In this document: piece by piece, positions 5,999 to 8,466 of the stretch | Position numbering within the stretch: the first letter of the stretch is position 1 | Layout of the letters: every line of letters begins with the position of its first letter | Source: Comamonadaceae bacterium | GTDB lineage: Bacteria > Pseudomonadota > Gammaproteobacteria > Burkholderiales > Burkholderiaceae | Reading direction: 5' to 3' | Length of the DNA stretch: 8,466 nucleotides | Assembly (NCBI GenBank): GCA_947377705.1 | Contig: CANCGU010000111.1 | Location: 1-8,466, forward strand | Program-made: the position numbers and the translations under genes | The notes under the pieces: model-generated | Told to the model about the DNA's origin: nothing | Seen by the model: the letters and a program-made list of their open reading frames with translations, nothing else | The model's database searches: none

Positions 5999-8092
5999 TT
6001 ACTTATTCGCGGCACTTTCAGCCGAAGCCACACTCGCACGCTGCGCAAACTCAGCCCGCAACGCTTTGAGCTTTTCGCGCGGGTCTTCTTTGATGGTGTC
6101 TTTGCTCAAGTCCATTTCCGCAATGAAGCGGCTGGGCTGGGCCGCAATCATGTCGCGGCCTTTTTTACGCTTACGTGTCCAGCTGACCGAGAGTGAGCGC
6201 TGTGCTCGGGTGATGCCCACGTACATGAGGCGGCGTTCTTCTTGCAGGCGCACCGCGATGTTTTCGTTGGTTTGTTCGGTGCCAGGTTCGTCGTCGAGTT
6301 TGAAGGGCAACATGCCTTCGGTCACGCCCACCAGCATGACGTGCGGCCACTCCAAACCTTTGGAGGCGTGCAGGGTCGAGAGCGTCACCACGTTTTGGTC
6401 TTTTTCGCGCTCCGTCAACGTCGACAGCAGCGCGATGGTTTGCGCCACTTCGAGCAAGTTTTTCACCTCGTTGCCAGTGGTCACGCCGGCGGTGTCGTCA
6501 ATCTGGCCACCGCAGCGCTGGGCCATCCAGTCGCAAAACTCCATCACGTTGTTCCACTTTGATGCGGCGGCTTTTTCGCTTTCTTCGGCGTCGTAGAGGT
6601 GCTTTTCGTAGCCAATGTCTTTGAGCCAATCGGTCAAAAACGCGCGCGCATCTTCGGCGCCCGTGGTGAGGCGTGCGCGAAATTCGAGGTCGTTCACATA
6701 ACGCCCAAATTCGTGCAGGCTGCCCAAGGCGCGCGCATTGAGCACCGAAGGCAAGCTGTTGCTGAACAAGGCCTCAAACATGCTGAGCTTGTACTGACTG
6801 GCAAACTGACCGAGCGCGGCCAAGGTTTGGTGGCCAATGCCGCGCTTGGGCGTGGTGACGGTGCGCAAGAAGGCCGGGTCGTCATCGTTGTTCACCCACA
6901 GGCGCAACCAAGCGCACAGGTCGCGAATTTCGGCACGGTCAAAAAAGCTCTGCCCGCCCGATACCTTGTAGGGGATTTGCGCTTTGCGCAATGCTTTTTC
7001 AAAGATGCGCGCCTGGTGGTTAGCGCGGTACAGCACAGCAAAGTCTTGTAGCTCGCGGTGACCGCTGGCGCCGGCCTCGGTGCCAGCGCGCAGCGATTGA
7101 ATGCGGGCTACCACGCGTTCGGCTTCGTGCTCTTCGTTGTCCGCATCCACCACGCGCACGGGTTCGCCTTCGCCGAGTTCTGAGAACAAGGTTTTGGGGA
7201 ACAACTTGGGGTTGAGTTGAATGACGTTGTTGGCGGCACGCAAAATTGCGCTGGTGGAGCGGTAGTTTTGCTCCAGCTTGATGACCTTCAAGGCCGGAAA
7301 GTCTTGTGGCAGTCGACGCAAGTTGTCTAGCGTGGCGCCGCGCCAGCCGTAGATGGACTGGTCGTCGTCGCCCACGGCGGTGAAGCGGGCGCTGGCGTGG
7401 TCTGGGCCCACCAAGCACTTGAGTACTTCGTATTGGGTGGCGTTGGTGTCTTGGTATTCGTCGACCAGCACATGGCCGAGTTGGTCTTGCCACTTTAGGC
7501 GCACTTCTTCGTGTTCTTGCAGCAGCTTCAAGGGCAGGCCAATCAGGTCATCAAAGTCCACGCTTTGGTAGGCCGTGAGCCGCTCTTCGTAGCGCGCCAT
7601 GATTTTGGCGATGATGCGCTCGTGGTCGTCTTTGGCCAAGGCCAAGGCTTGGGCCGAGTTGAGGCCCATGTTTTTCCACAGGCTGATGGTCCATTGCCAC
7701 TGGCGTGCGGTGGCGGCGTCGGTGGTGCCACCCGCATCTTTCAAGATGCCGGTCACGTCGGCGCTGTCCATGATGCTGAACTGTGGCTTCAGCCCCATCA
7801 CGCCGCCGTCTTGGCGCAGCATGCGCACACCTAAGGCGTGGAAGGTGCAAATCATCACGTCGTTGGCGGCTTTGCCAATGAGGCCCTTGGCACGCTCACG
7901 CATTTCGGTGGCGGCCTTGTTTGTAAAGGTGATCGCCGCAATGCGCTTGGGCGCCAGCCCGGTTTGGATGAGGCGGCCAATTTTGTGCGTGATGACGCGC
8001 GTCTTGCCCGAGCCCGCCCCCGCCAAGACCAGACAAGGACCGTGCAAGAAATTGACGGCTTCTTGTTGCGCGAGATTCAGGCCAGCAGACAT
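5999..8092 (-). CDS. rep: ATP-dependent DNA helicase Rep (superfamily 1, UvrD/Rep family)
   Basis: A 697-residue 3'-to-5' DNA helicase, a little longer than E. coli Rep (673 residues), which helps replication forks pass protein roadblocks and restart. The N-terminal LNLAQQEAV contains the Q motif (Gln9/Gln10). Walker A is AGAGSGKT (24-31), followed by AITFTNKAA (motif Ia). Walker B is VDEYQDT (210-216). Motif III is GDDDQSIYGWRGA (241-253), motif IV LEQNYRS (273-279), motif V LHASKGLEW (574-582) and motif VI EERRLMYVGITRAQ (618-631). All ATPase and helicase motifs are intact. Rep rather than UvrD or PcrA is favoured by close similarity to E. coli Rep in FPALKVIKLEQNYRS, NNEEHEAERV and the IPYKVSGGQSFFDRAEIRDL segment. 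The C-terminal tail, which in E. coli Rep contacts DnaB, is different and Ala/Glu/Arg-rich. ATG 8092 fits the family N-terminus, but no clear ribosome binding site precedes it. Confidence 0.95.
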   Translation of the reverse strand: MSAGLNLAQQEAVNFLHGPCLVLAGAGSGKTRVITHKIGRLIQTGLAPKRIAAITFTNKAATEMRERAKGLIGKAANDVMICTFHALGVRMLRQDGGVMGLKPQFSIMDSADVTGILKDAGGTTDAATARQWQWTISLWKNMGLNSAQALALAKDDHERIIAKIMARYEERLTAYQSVDFDDLIGLPLKLLQEHEEVRLKWQDQLGHVLVDEYQDTNATQYEVLKCLVGPDHASARFTAVGDDDQSIYGWRGATLDNLRRLPQDFPALKVIKLEQNYRSTSAILRAANNVIQLNPKLFPKTLFSELGEGEPVRVVDADNEEHEAERVVARIQSLRAGTEAGASGHRELQDFAVLYRANHQARIFEKALRKAQIPYKVSGGQSFFDRAEIRDLCAWLRLWVNNDDDPAFLRTVTTPKRGIGHQTLAALGQFASQYKLSMFEALFSNSLPSVLNARALGSLHEFGRYVNDLEFRARLTTGAEDARAFLTDWLKDIGYEKHLYDAEESEKAAASKWNNVMEFCDWMAQRCGGQIDDTAGVTTGNEVKNLLEVAQTIALLSTLTEREKDQNVVTLSTLHASKGLEWPHVMLVGVTEGMLPFKLDDEPGTEQTNENIAVRLQEERRLMYVGITRAQRSLSVSWTRKRKKGRDMIAAQPSRFIAEMDLSKDTIKEDPREKLKALRAEFAQRASVASAESAANK

Positions 8093-8120
8093 TCAGGACA
8101 CATAGATAGAGAAGCGGGCA

Positions 8121-8148
8121 ATGATACCGGTCGGCTTACAAGGCAAAA
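8121..8148 (-). promoter_or_regulatory. Possible rep promoter
   Basis: On the minus strand, TATCAT (plus-strand 8121-8126) matches five of six -10 bases and would start rep transcription about 20 nt before its ATG. The only -35 candidate, TTTTGC (plus-strand 8143-8148, spacer 16), is poor. Weak evidence. Confidence 0.3.
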
Positions 8149-8155
8149 TAGGCTT

Positions 8156-8466
8156 GTGCTGAACATTCTTCTTGTGACCTTTCCCTTCTTTGCGCTGGTT
8201 TTGGCCGGCTATGTGGCGGCGCATCGCCGCATGCTGCCGCTAGACGCGATTCCTGGCCTGAACGGCTTCGTGCTGTTTTTTGCGCTGCCGTGCATGTTGT
8301 ATCGGTTTGGCGCCAGTACGCCCATCGTCCAGCTGCTGGACGTCACCTTATTTTTTGCCTACTTGTTTTGCGCTTTGTTGATGGTGGGCTTTGTGGTCGC
8401 CGTCAGTTTGAGCAAACGCGTGGGCTGGAACGACGCCTCGTTTGGCGCCTTGGTCGGCGCTTTTCC
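8156..8466 (+). CDS. AEC (auxin efflux carrier) family transporter, N-terminal part (partial)
   Basis: The first 103 codons of a membrane transporter gene that runs off the right edge. The translation starts LNILLVTFPFFALVLAGYVAA, continues LPLDAIPGLNGFVLFFALPC, and reaches an ALVGAF segment. This is the typical start of AEC-family permeases: a first membrane helix, a short connecting segment with the PGLNxFVLFFALPC pattern, then further helices (a hydrophobic stretch LLDVTLFFAYLFCALLMVGFVVAVSL is visible). These proteins are inner-membrane secondary carriers, some of which move organic acids such as malate; the substrate here cannot be predicted. The GTG at 8156 is the only plausible in-frame start before the first helix. 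Its ribosome binding site is weak (AGG 3 nt upstream, or AAGG 12 nt upstream). It is transcribed divergently from rep with 63 nt between the start codons. Confidence 0.85.
   Translation, partial: MLNILLVTFPFFALVLAGYVAAHRRMLPLDAIPGLNGFVLFFALPCMLYRFGASTPIVQLLDVTLFFAYLFCALLMVGFVVAVSLSKRVGWNDASFGALVGAF

Noticed and set aside
8138..8157. ACAAG/CTTGT inverted repeat over the AEC transporter start region, a possible operator or RNA hairpin
   Set aside because: Five pairs with a 10-nt loop, and G opposite G beyond the stem; easily a chance match.

Overview
This window looks like ordinary chromosomal housekeeping DNA from a betaproteobacterium, most likely order Burkholderiales and family Comamonadaceae. 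The assignment rests on the RpoC C-terminus, the order rsmB / DUF4390 / ntrY / ntrX, the Rep helicase sequence, and moderately high GC with very frequent TTG leucine codons. I inferred it by eye and cannot name a genus.

Layout. The left edge is the 3' end of rpoC (RNA polymerase beta' subunit), closed by a hairpin with a perfect 12-bp stem. A compact plus-strand block follows: a small membrane-anchored LemA-family-like protein, rsmB (16S rRNA m5C967 methyltransferase), an exported DUF4390 protein, a 759-residue NtrY-type sensor kinase and a short NtrX-like response regulator. The first four of these genes overlap one another by 4 nt (ATGA) or, at rsmB/DUF4390, by 47 nt, so translation is probably coupled. 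ntrX follows 21 nt after ntrY. Next come a tRNA-Phe(GAA) gene and a hairpin with an A-run on one side and a T-run on the other, which can terminate both the tRNA and the convergent rep gene. rep (ATP-dependent DNA helicase) is on the minus strand. A 63-nt divergent spacer separates it from the 5' part of an AEC-family transporter gene that runs off the right edge.

How the genes work together. NtrY and NtrX form a two-component pair: membrane sensing, autophosphorylation at His536, transfer to Asp52. The DUF4390 protein should lie outside the cytoplasmic membrane next to the sensor in both genome and topology, which makes it a candidate accessory protein, but nothing in the sequence proves this. 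RsmB and the LemA-like protein share the transcript with no obvious functional link. tRNA-Phe, rep and the transporter are separate units.

I found no mobile element, CRISPR array, phage gene or evidently new system. Two points deserve a second look. The NtrX-like regulator has receiver and Fis-type DNA-binding domains but no sigma54-interacting AAA+ domain, although its partner kinase is of full NtrY type. The tRNA-Phe acceptor stem contains a C5-A68 mismatch. No gene-free stretch exceeds 300 bases.
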